64,000 nucleotides of DNA from Thermoactinospora rubra (GTDB taxonomy: Bacteria > Actinomycetota > Actinomycetes > Streptosporangiales > Streptosporangiaceae): positions 124,001 to 188,000 of the forward strand of contig NZ_KZ084325.1 in assembly GCF_002093975.1 (NCBI RefSeq), in the 5' to 3' direction. A program made the position numbers and the translations under genes. A model generated the notes under the pieces. The model did not search any database, was not told the origin of the DNA, and saw only the letters and a program-made list of their open reading frames with translations. Below, one piece after another: positions 54,874-62,054 of this stretch (within the stretch, counting starts at the first letter, position 1; every line of letters begins with the position of its first letter).

Positions 54874-56403
54874 ATGGACAGGCTGGTCGCCGGGCGCTAC
54901 CGGCTGCTCGAGCCCATCGGCGAGGGCGGGATGGGCGTGGTCTGGCGGGCCCACGACGGCGTGCTCGACCGCGAGGTGGCCGTCAAGGAGGTCCGCTACA
55001 CCGGCGTGGGCGACCGCAAGCGCGCCGAGCTCAACCGGCGCACGATCCGGGAGGCGCGGGCCGCCGGACGGCTGGACCATCCCTCGGTGGTGGTCGTCCA
55101 CGACGTCGTCGAGGAGGACGGCCGGCCGTGGATCGTCATGCAGCTGGTCCGCTCCCGGTCGCTGGCCGAGGCGATCAGGCGGCGCGGCCCCCTGCCGGTG
55201 CCCGAGGTGGCCAGGATCGGGGTGTGCGTGCTGCAGGCGCTGCGCCGCGCCCACCAGGCCGGCGTGCTGCACCGCGACGTGAAGCCGGAGAACGTGCTGC
55301 TGGCCGAGGACGGCCGCGTCGTGCTCACCGACTTCGGCATCGCCTCGATGGAGGCGGAGGCGGGCCTGACCGCCAGCGGCAACCTCGTCGGCACCCCGGC
55401 GTTCACGCCGCCGGAACGGCTCAACGGGCTGCCCGCGACCCCGGCCTCCGACCTGTGGTCGCTCGGCGCGACGCTGTACACCGCCGCCGAGGGCGCCCCG
55501 CCGTTCCGCCGCGAGTCGTGGGCCTCGACGGTGGCCGCCGTGCTGCGCGACGACGTGGAGCCGCCCAGGCTGGCCGGGCCGCTCGCGCCGGTCATCATGG
55601 GCCTGCTCCAGCGCGATCCGGCCGCCCGCATGGGCGCCGCCCAAGCCGAGGCCGCGCTGTCGGCTCTCCAGTCCGGCCAGGGGTACGGCACGCCGCCCCC
55701 GGCCCCCGTGCCGCCGAGCAGTCCCGACAGGACCCTCCCCGAGGTGCGGCCGGCCCGGAGACGGCTGTGGATCATCCCTGCGGTCCTCGTGGTGGCGCTG
55801 GCCGCCGCCGGGACGGCGTGGTGGGCGACCGGCCGCCGGACCACGGCCGTCGCCACCCCGTCGGCCACCTCCCCTCCCGCCGCGACCCCGAGCACCGGGA
55901 CCCCGAGCACCGGGACCCCGAGCACCACCCAGCCGGTCCCCAAGCCCGTGCCCGCCGGGTGGCGGCTGGTGCGCCACGCCGAGGGCGGCTTCTCCATCGC
56001 GGTCCCCCGCGGTTGGAGCGTCACCAGGCACCCCACCCGGGCCAGGGTCACCATCAGCGGCGCGGACTCGCCCGGCGTGCTGATCGTGGAGTGGACCACG
56101 CCCGAGAAGGACTACCCCGACCAGGTCGCGCACTTGGAGGACCTGGAGGCCCAGATCCTCGGCCGCGGCGAGTTCGAGTCCTACCGGAGGCTGGGCATCC
56201 GCCCGGTGACCTACCAGGGCAGGCCGGCGGCCGACTGGGAGTTCCGCCGCATGCGCGGCGGCCAGATGATCCATGTCCTGATACGCGGCATGGAAACCCC
56301 CGACGGCCGTATCTTCGCGCTGGCCTGGGAGGCGCCCGAGCAGGCGTGGAAGCGCGAGAAGCGCCGGCTCGACACCTTCCTGGAGACCTTCCGCCTGTCA
56401 TGA
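54874..56403 (+). CDS. Membrane Ser/Thr protein kinase 2
   Basis: 509 residues, 14 bp after kinase 1. Kinase domain 1-265: EPIGEGGMGVVWRAHD, VAVKEVRY, HRDVKPENVLL (Asp 135), TDFGIAS, GTPAFTPPERL. Transmembrane helix about 297-317, then a Thr/Pro linker with repeated TPSTG units and an external domain (PAGWRLVRHAEGGFSIAVPR) homologous to that of kinase 1: GW, GFS, P.GW and ADWEF recur in the same order. Probable product of tandem duplication. Its TGA overlaps the start of the AraC gene (ATGA). Confidence 0.93.
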   Translation: MDRLVAGRYRLLEPIGEGGMGVVWRAHDGVLDREVAVKEVRYTGVGDRKRAELNRRTIREARAAGRLDHPSVVVVHDVVEEDGRPWIVMQLVRSRSLAEAIRRRGPLPVPEVARIGVCVLQALRRAHQAGVLHRDVKPENVLLAEDGRVVLTDFGIASMEAEAGLTASGNLVGTPAFTPPERLNGLPATPASDLWSLGATLYTAAEGAPPFRRESWASTVAAVLRDDVEPPRLAGPLAPVIMGLLQRDPAARMGAAQAEAALSALQSGQGYGTPPPAPVPPSSPDRTLPEVRPARRRLWIIPAVLVVALAAAGTAWWATGRRTTAVATPSATSPPAATPSTGTPSTGTPSTTQPVPKPVPAGWRLVRHAEGGFSIAVPRGWSVTRHPTRARVTISGADSPGVLIVEWTTPEKDYPDQVAHLEDLEAQILGRGEFESYRRLGIRPVTYQGRPAADWEFRRMRGGQMIHVLIRGMETPDGRIFALAWEAPEQAWKREKRRLDTFLETFRLS

Positions 56404-57230
56404 GCGAGCAGGCGCGGTTCTGGCGGCACCCGGCGGTTCCCGAGGTGGACCTGCTGGCGGCCCGCTACGTCACGCACCGCTTCGCGCGCCACGCCCACGA
56501 GGAGTACGCCATCGGCGTCATCCTCAGCGGCGTGGAGGAGTTCGGCTACCTCGACACGACCTACCGGGCCGGGCCCGGCCAGCTCATCCTGGTCAACCCC
56601 GACCACCAGCACACCGGCCACGCGGGCGCGCCCGGCGGCTGGTCCTACCGGATGCTCTACCCCACGGTCGAGGCGCTGACGGGCGGGGAGCCGCCCGGCG
56701 GGGTCCAGCCGTACTTCCCCGAGCCGGTGGTCGACGACCCCGCCCTCGCCGCGCTGGCGCGCCAGGCGCACCTGGCCGCCGAGCTGGGCGACGGCCTGGC
56801 CGCCTCCACGCTCGTGCGCCGCTTCTTCGGCGGGCTGCTGACCCGGCACGCCACGCCCCGTCCCGCCCTGGAGGTCGCCGACGGCCCGCATGCCGTACGG
56901 CAGGCGCTGGAGCTGCTGGCCGAGCGGCTGGTGGACCCGCCGACGCTGGAGGAGCTGGCGCGGGAGGTGCGGTCGCGGCCGTTCCCGCTGCTGCGGGCCT
57001 TCAAGGCGGCCACCGGCCTGCCGCCGCACGCCTACCTGACCACGCTGCGGGTACGGCAGGCCCGCAGGCTGCTGAAGTCGGGCCTGCCGGCCGCGGAGGT
57101 GGCCGCTGCCGTGGGCTTCACCGACCAGGCGCACCTGACCAGGCACTTCAAGCGGATCGTGGGCGTGCCGCCGGCCGCCTACCAGCGGGCCGCAGGATCG
57201 TACAAGACCACCGGGCGGCACGGCGCCTAG
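56400..57230 (+). CDS. AraC-family regulator of azlCD
   Basis: 276 residues. N-terminal AraC_binding cupin (RHAHEEYAIGVILSGVEEFG, ILVNPDHQHTGHAG) with the His-rich loop typical of the azlC-linked group, then HTH motifs (VRSRPFPLLRAFKAATGLPP, VGFTDQAHLTRHFKRIVG). The ATG overlaps the kinase 2 stop; azlC begins 10 bp downstream. AraC-azlC-azlD is a recurrent arrangement, so control of branched-chain or analogue export is likely. Confidence 0.9.
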   Translation: MSEQARFWRHPAVPEVDLLAARYVTHRFARHAHEEYAIGVILSGVEEFGYLDTTYRAGPGQLILVNPDHQHTGHAGAPGGWSYRMLYPTVEALTGGEPPGGVQPYFPEPVVDDPALAALARQAHLAAELGDGLAASTLVRRFFGGLLTRHATPRPALEVADGPHAVRQALELLAERLVDPPTLEELAREVRSRPFPLLRAFKAATGLPPHAYLTTLRVRQARRLLKSGLPAAEVAAAVGFTDQAHLTRHFKRIVGVPPAAYQRAAGSYKTTGRHGA

Positions 57231-57240
57231 CGTCGTCCCC

Positions 57241-57894
57241 ATGAAAGAGACATCCAGCGCGATTCGCGACGGATTGGGCGTGGGGATCGCCGTGGGGCTG
57301 TCCGGCGTGGCCTTCGGCGCGGCGGCCGTCACGGCGGGGCTGACCGTGGCGCAGGCGTGCGTGCTGAGCCTGCTCGCCTTCACCGGGGCCTCGCAGTTCG
57401 CCCTGGTGGGCGCGGCGGCCGGCGGCGGCAGCCTGCTCGCGGCCGCCGCGGGCGCCGTGCTGCTCGGGGGCCGCAACAGCCTCTACGGCCTGCGCCTGGC
57501 CGACTTGCTGAAGGTGCGCGGCGCCAGGAGGCTCGTGGCCGCGCACGGCGTGATCGACGAGTCCACGGCGGTGGCCATGGCCCAGCCCACGCCGGAGGCG
57601 GCCAGGGTCGGGTTCGTCACCACCGCCGCCACGATCTACGTGATGTGGAACCTGAGCACCCTGCTGGGCGCGCTGGGCACCGCCTTCCTGGGCGACCCGG
57701 CGGTCCTGGGAATCGACGTGGTGGGGCCCGCGGCGTTCCTGGCGATCCTGTGGCCGCGGCTGGCGGCGAGCGGGGAGCTGCGGCGGCTGGCGCTGGCCGG
57801 GGCCGGGCTGGCGCTGCTCGGCTCGCTGGTCTTGCCGGCCGGCGTGCCCGTGCTGCTGTCGGCGGTCGCGGTGCTTCCGGCGGTGCTGCGATGA
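57241..57894 (+). CDS. azlC: AzlC-family amino-acid exporter subunit
   Basis: 217 residues, five or six helices. AzlC pattern: IRDGLGVGIAVGLSGVAFGA, FTGASQFALVGAAAGGG, LLGGRNSLYGLRLADLL, HGVIDESTAVAMAQ. Acts with AzlD to export branched-chain amino acids or analogues. ATGA overlap with azlD. Confidence 0.93.
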   Translation: MKETSSAIRDGLGVGIAVGLSGVAFGAAAVTAGLTVAQACVLSLLAFTGASQFALVGAAAGGGSLLAAAAGAVLLGGRNSLYGLRLADLLKVRGARRLVAAHGVIDESTAVAMAQPTPEAARVGFVTTAATIYVMWNLSTLLGALGTAFLGDPAVLGIDVVGPAAFLAILWPRLAASGELRRLALAGAGLALLGSLVLPAGVPVLLSAVAVLPAVLR

Positions 57895-58202
57895 CGCTGT
57901 GGTGGTCGATCGCCCTGGTCTGCGCGGGGTGTTACGCATTGAAGCTGGCGGGTCTGGCCGCGCCGCGCCGGGTGCTGGAGCATCCCCGGGTGCGCCGCTT
58001 CGCCGAGCTGGTGCCGGTGGCGCTGCTGGCCGCGTTGATCGCGGTCCAGATGTTCACGCACGAGGGACGGCTCACCTTCGACGCTGCCAGGACGGCCGGG
58101 CTGGCCGCCGCGGTGGCCGCCCTGCTGCTGCGCGCGCCCTTCCTCGTCATTCTTCTCGTCGCAGCCGCCGTCACCGCGCTTGTTCGGGGATTCGTGGGGT
58201 AG
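57891..58202 (+). CDS. azlD: AzlD-family small exporter subunit
   Basis: 103 residues, four hydrophobic helices (SIALVCAGCYALKLAGL, AELVPVALLAALIAVQMF, LLLRAPFLVILLVAAAV). Size, fold and ATGA coupling to azlC identify the AzlD partner. Its stop is 10 bp before kinase 3. Confidence 0.92.
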   Translation: MTLWWSIALVCAGCYALKLAGLAAPRRVLEHPRVRRFAELVPVALLAALIAVQMFTHEGRLTFDAARTAGLAAAVAALLLRAPFLVILLVAAAVTALVRGFVG

Positions 58203-58212
58203 CTCGCCCTAC

Positions 58213-59649
58213 ATGTCCGATTCTGCGGGGATCGTTGGCGGACGTTATCGTCTGGTTCGGCCCATCGGCCGCGGCGGAATGGGAAAGGTCTGGCAGGCCC
58301 ACGACGAGGTCCTGGACAGGGACGTCGCCGTGAAGGAGATCCTGCCGCCTCCGGATCTGGCCGACGGCGACGTGGACGCCTTCACCGCGCGCACGTTGCG
58401 CGAGGCCCGAGCGGCCGGGCGCGTCGCCCATCCGGGCGTGGCGGCCGTCTACGACGTCCTGCAGGAGGACGGGCGTCCCTGGATCGTCATGCAGTTCGTC
58501 CCGGCGCGCTCGCTCAGCTCCGCCGTACCGCTGCCGCCGGTGCGGGTCGCGGAGATCGGCGTGCAGTTGCTGGAGGCGCTGCGCGCGGCGCACGCGGCGG
58601 GCGTGCTGCACCGGGACGTCAAGCCGGACAACGTCCTGCTCGCCGAGGACGGCCGGGCCGTGCTCACCGACTTCGGCATCGCCACGACCGACGACGAGGT
58701 CACCGTGACCAGGACCGGCGTCCTGGTCGGCACCCCGGCCTTCATCGCGCCGGAGCGGGCGCTGGGCGCGCCGGCCACCCCGGCCTCCGACATGTGGTCG
58801 CTGGGCGTCACGCTCTACGTGGCCGTCGAGGGCCGTCAGCCCTTTCAGCGGGACAACGTGCTGGCCACGCTGGCCGCCGTGATCCACGCCGAACCCGCGC
58901 CGATGAGCCGCGCCGGACCGCTGGCGCCCGTCATCACCGGGTTGCTGCAAAAGCATCCCGACGAGCGGATGACGCTGGACGAGGCCGAGTCGCGGCTCAT
59001 GGCCATCGCCGCGGGGCTGCCGCCGGAGTCGACGGCTCCCGTCGCCGTGCCGGCGGCGGGGCCGGTCCTGGCCGCGACAGGGCTGGACGTGCCCGCGCCG
59101 CATCCCTCGCCCGAGGCCGGCGGCACCGGACGCGGGGCGGCCCTGGCCTCGCCCACCTCCTCCACGCGGCTCGCGCCCGCCCACGGCCGCCTGGTGTCGG
59201 CCGCCGTGGGGGCGATGGTCCTCGTGGCGCTGGTGGCGGCGGGGACGGCGTGGCTGACCAAGGAGCTGACGGCCGACCAGCCGCCGCCGATGCCCACGAT
59301 CGTCAGCTCCGTCGCGCCCCCCGGCACCGGTCCGGTACGGCAGGCGACCCCCTCGGGCGCCACGCCGACCGGCTCCGCGCCCTCGGCCATCGCCCCGGTG
59401 CCCACCCCGACGCCGAAGGCGTCGAAGCAGGCCGGGACCAAGCAGCCCTCCGGCAGCCCCCAGCCCAGCCGCTCGGCCACCGGCAGGCAGTCCTCCCCCG
59501 CGTCGACCCCCGGCCAGGTCGAGCCGTCGGGCGCGCAGGGCGAGGACGGAGGCGACGGGGACGGCGCGGACAGAGCGGAGGACGGCCAGGGCGGCAAGCA
59601 GGGCAAGGAGATCAAGGGGAAGAAGGGCGGCAAGAAGGACCGCGGCTGA
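58213..59649 (+). CDS. Membrane Ser/Thr protein kinase 3
   Basis: 478 residues from ATG 58213 (MSDSAGIVGGRYRLVRP). Kinase motifs: PIGRGGMGKVWQAHD, VAVKEIL, HRDVKPDNVLL (Asp 135), TDFGIAT, GTPAFIAPERA. Transmembrane helix about 327-347. Unlike kinases 1 and 2, the outside part is only a disordered Pro/Ser/Thr stretch ending in a Lys/Gly/Asp-rich tail (KQGKEIKGKKGGKKDRG), with no folded sensor. Likely the same family, diverged. Convergent with the rluD-like gene. Confidence 0.93.
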   Translation: MSDSAGIVGGRYRLVRPIGRGGMGKVWQAHDEVLDRDVAVKEILPPPDLADGDVDAFTARTLREARAAGRVAHPGVAAVYDVLQEDGRPWIVMQFVPARSLSSAVPLPPVRVAEIGVQLLEALRAAHAAGVLHRDVKPDNVLLAEDGRAVLTDFGIATTDDEVTVTRTGVLVGTPAFIAPERALGAPATPASDMWSLGVTLYVAVEGRQPFQRDNVLATLAAVIHAEPAPMSRAGPLAPVITGLLQKHPDERMTLDEAESRLMAIAAGLPPESTAPVAVPAAGPVLAATGLDVPAPHPSPEAGGTGRGAALASPTSSTRLAPAHGRLVSAAVGAMVLVALVAAGTAWLTKELTADQPPPMPTIVSSVAPPGTGPVRQATPSGATPTGSAPSAIAPVPTPTPKASKQAGTKQPSGSPQPSRSATGRQSSPASTPGQVEPSGAQGEDGGDGDGADRAEDGQGGKQGKEIKGKKGGKKDRG

Positions 59650-59747
59650 GCAGCCGCGCGGCCCCGCTCACGCTCCGGCCGCCGAGGGCGCCCCTGCCAG
59701 GTGGGGACGGCCGCCGCTGACCGGGACCTCCTGCCGCGTGGGGACGC

Positions 59748-60677
59748 TCAGGACTCGGCGCGGACGGTCTCCAGCGCCTTGCGCAGGTCGTCGGGGTAGC
59801 CGGCGCTGAAGGACATCCACTCGCCGGTCGTGGGGTGCTCCAGGCCCAGCGACACCGCGTGCAGCCACTGCCGGGTCAGGCCCAGGCGCGCGGCCAGCGT
59901 GGGGTCGGCTCCGTAGAGGAGGTCGCCGACGCACGGGTGGCGCAGCGCCGCCATGTGCACGCGGATCTGGTGGGTGCGGCCGGTCTCGAGCTTGATGTCC
60001 AGCAGCGAGGCGGCGCGGAAGGCCTCGACGGTGTCGTAGTGGGTGATCGACGGCTTGCCTCCCGCGACCACGGCCCAGCGGCCGTCACCGGCGGGATGCC
60101 GGTCGATGGGCGCGTCGACCGTGCCGCGCAGGGGGTCGGGATGCCCCTGGACCAGCGCGTGGTAGCGCTTGTCGACCGTGCGCTCCTTGAAGGCCCGCTT
60201 GAGCCGCGAGTAGGCCACCTCGCTCTTGGCCACGACCATGACGCCGGTGGTGTTGGCGTCCAGCCGGTGGACGATCCCCTGGCGCTCGGCGGCGCCGCTG
60301 GTGGCGATCCGGTGGCCGGCCCCCATCAGCCCGCCGAGCACGGTGGGCCCGGTCCAGCCCACGGTCGGGTGGGCGGCCACCCCGATGGGCTTGTCGACCA
60401 CGACGATGTCGTCGTCCTCGTACAGGATCGTCATGCCGGGCACCGGCTCGGCCACCGGCATGGGCGTGGTGACCGGCGGCGGCAGCGTCACCTCCAGCCA
60501 GGCGCCCGCGCGCACCCGCTCCGACTTGGCCGCCTCCTTGCCGTCGACCAGCACGTCGCCTGCCGCGATCAGCTCGGCGGCGCGGGTGCGCGACAGCCCG
60601 AACAGCCGCGACAGGGCGGCGTCGAGCCGCTCGCCCTCCAGCCCGTCGGGCACCGGGAGGCTCCTGAAGTCACTCAC
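59748..60677 (-). CDS. rluD: RluA-family 23S rRNA pseudouridine synthase (RluD-like)
   Basis: 309 residues. N-terminal S4 domain ([22 protein letters not shown]), then the synthase domain with catalytic Asp in [17 protein letters not shown] and [19 protein letters not shown]. Modifies uridines of helix 69 in relatives. ATGA overlap with lspA, a linkage common in actinobacteria and firmicutes. Confidence 0.93.
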   Translation of the reverse strand: MSDFRSLPVPDGLEGERLDAALSRLFGLSRTRAAELIAAGDVLVDGKEAAKSERVRAGAWLEVTLPPPVTTPMPVAEPVPGMTILYEDDDIVVVDKPIGVAAHPTVGWTGPTVLGGLMGAGHRIATSGAAERQGIVHRLDANTTGVMVVAKSEVAYSRLKRAFKERTVDKRYHALVQGHPDPLRGTVDAPIDRHPAGDGRWAVVAGGKPSITHYDTVEAFRAASLLDIKLETGRTHQIRVHMAALRHPCVGDLLYGADPTLAARLGLTRQWLHAVSLGLEHPTTGEWMSFSAGYPDDLRKALETVRAES

Positions 60678-61237
60678 GGCTTGCCCTCCCGGTGGCCGTC
60701 GATCTGGTAGCCGCGCCAGGCCAGGAAGACCGCCAGCACGCCGCCGCAGACGATGGCCGAGTCGGCGATGTTGAAGACCGGGAAGTAGTCGATGACCGGG
60801 AAGTTGCCCGGCAGCACCTCGATGAAGTCCACCACGTGGCCCTGCAGACCGCCGGGGTGGCGGAAGAGCCGGTCGGTGAGGTTGCCCAGCGCGCCGCCCA
60901 GCAGCAGCCCCAGCGTGATCGCCCAGGGCAGGCTGCGCAGCTTGCGCGCCGTACGGATGATGGCCACCACCACGACCGCGGCGATCAGGGTGAAGACGAT
61001 CGTCATGCCGGTGCCGATGCTGAAGGCCGCACCGGGATTGAACACCAGCCGGAACCGCAGCACGCCCGGGATCACCTCGACGGGCGCGCCCGCGGGGGGC
61101 AGGGCGCGCAGCGCCATCGTCTTGGTGGCCAGATCGGCGGCGTAGACCACGACCGCCAGCACCGCCAGCAAGACGACCAGGCGGCGCCTGGCCCCGCCCC
61201 CTAGCGGCGCTCCTCCTTCTGCTTGCACTTCACGCAC
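60674..61237 (-). CDS. lspA: Lipoprotein signal peptidase II
   Basis: 187 residues from GTG 61237 (AAGGG six to seven bases upstream), overlapping the end of the DksA/TraR-like gene; a GTG at 61228 is an alternative. Aspartic protease with the LspA motifs: [27 protein letters not shown] (first Asp), [15 protein letters not shown] and FNIADSAI (second Asp). Four helices. Removes signal peptides from lipoproteins after Lgt action. Confidence 0.93.
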   Translation of the reverse strand: MREVQAEGGAPLGGGARRRLVVLLAVLAVVVYAADLATKTMALRALPPAGAPVEVIPGVLRFRLVFNPGAAFSIGTGMTIVFTLIAAVVVVAIIRTARKLRSLPWAITLGLLLGGALGNLTDRLFRHPGGLQGHVVDFIEVLPGNFPVIDYFPVFNIADSAIVCGGVLAVFLAWRGYQIDGHREGKP

Positions 61238-61593
61238 AGCGTCGCCCTTGGGAACGCCTGCAGGCGTTCCTTGCCGATCGGCTTGTGGCACGATTCGCAC
61301 ACTCCATAGGTCCCCGCGTCGATCCTGGCGATCGCGCGTTCGTTCTGAGCGACCAGGTCGCGTGCATTCAGGGTAAGGGCGATCTCGCGCTCTCGCTCAT
61401 AGGTCTTGGCGCCGGCGTCGGCCTGGTCGTCTCCCGCGCCCCTGATGACGTCGCCCGAGGCTATCTCGGCCTCGTGGCGCATGATGTCGCGGTTGAGCTC
61501 GGCTATCTCCTGCTCGAGCGCGGCCCGGACCTCAGCCAGCTCCTCCGGTGACCACATCGACTGGGCGGTGGTGGTCTGCGTGACTGCCGTCAT
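61201..61593 (-). CDS. DksA/TraR-type zinc-finger protein
   Basis: 130 residues. Coiled-coil N-terminal region ([20 protein letters not shown]) and a C4 zinc finger ([19 protein letters not shown] then CVKC). DksA/TraR relatives enter the RNA polymerase secondary channel; the coiled-coil tip here carries [12 protein letters not shown] rather than the canonical DxxDxA arrangement read with certainty, so transcription activity is uncertain. First gene of the traR-lspA-rluD unit. Confidence 0.9.
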   Translation of the reverse strand: MTAVTQTTTAQSMWSPEELAEVRAALEQEIAELNRDIMRHEAEIASGDVIRGAGDDQADAGAKTYEREREIALTLNARDLVAQNERAIARIDAGTYGVCESCHKPIGKERLQAFPRATLCVKCKQKEERR

Positions 61594-61825
61594 GGCTCCT
61601 CCATGCTGATCAAGGTCCTCAACGGTGCGGGAAGCTTAGGCGGCCGATAACGGCCTGGCAAACGACCCGCCGGACGGATTACGTCACCCGTACTATCCCG
61701 CGCTGCCGCTTCAACTCCTCCGGTGGCACTTCCATTCCCAGCTTTTTGTCGCGACTTGCGGCTCGGCTGTCCCACATGCCCCAATTCCGGGAAGCCTTGC
61801 GCCTCGCTCTGCGTTATGGTGTGAA

Positions 61826-62054
61826 CCTGCAAGGCGTTGATGGGGCCCTGATCGGCGCGACCGCGCCCAGGGGTATCACCCCGGAGCCGCCGGAAGAACG
61901 GCTCGCCCAGCTCAGTAGAACCGGCAGCAGACCAAATGAAGAGGGTCTCCCCCCGCGGGAGGCCAAGGAGGGTGGTACCGCGGAGCCGCCTGGCTTCGTC
62001 CCTTCACGCGCGTTCATGCCCGTCTCTCGGCATCGCTTGGAGGTCCCACCCGAG
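61826..62054 (+). promoter_or_regulatory. ileS T-box riboswitch leader
   Basis: The T-box consensus is exact: GGGTGGTACCGCGG at 61970-61983, whose TGGT pairs with the uncharged tRNA 3' end. Upstream, an Ile specifier ATC lies at 61875-61877 in the loop of GGGGT-ATC-ACCCC, with a second ATC at 61851-61853. No U-tract terminator follows; instead GGAGG at 62039-62043 precedes the ileS ATG, so control is probably translational, as in other actinobacterial ileS T-boxes. A -10-like TATGGT at 61815-61820 sets the approximate 5' end. The stretch 61594-61814 shows nothing else. Confidence 0.88.

Noticed and set aside
61590..61832. 80-residue frame on the minus strand between the TraR-like gene and ileS
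   Set aside because: It runs antisense through the ileS promoter region, has no ribosome site and unusual composition; treated as non-coding.
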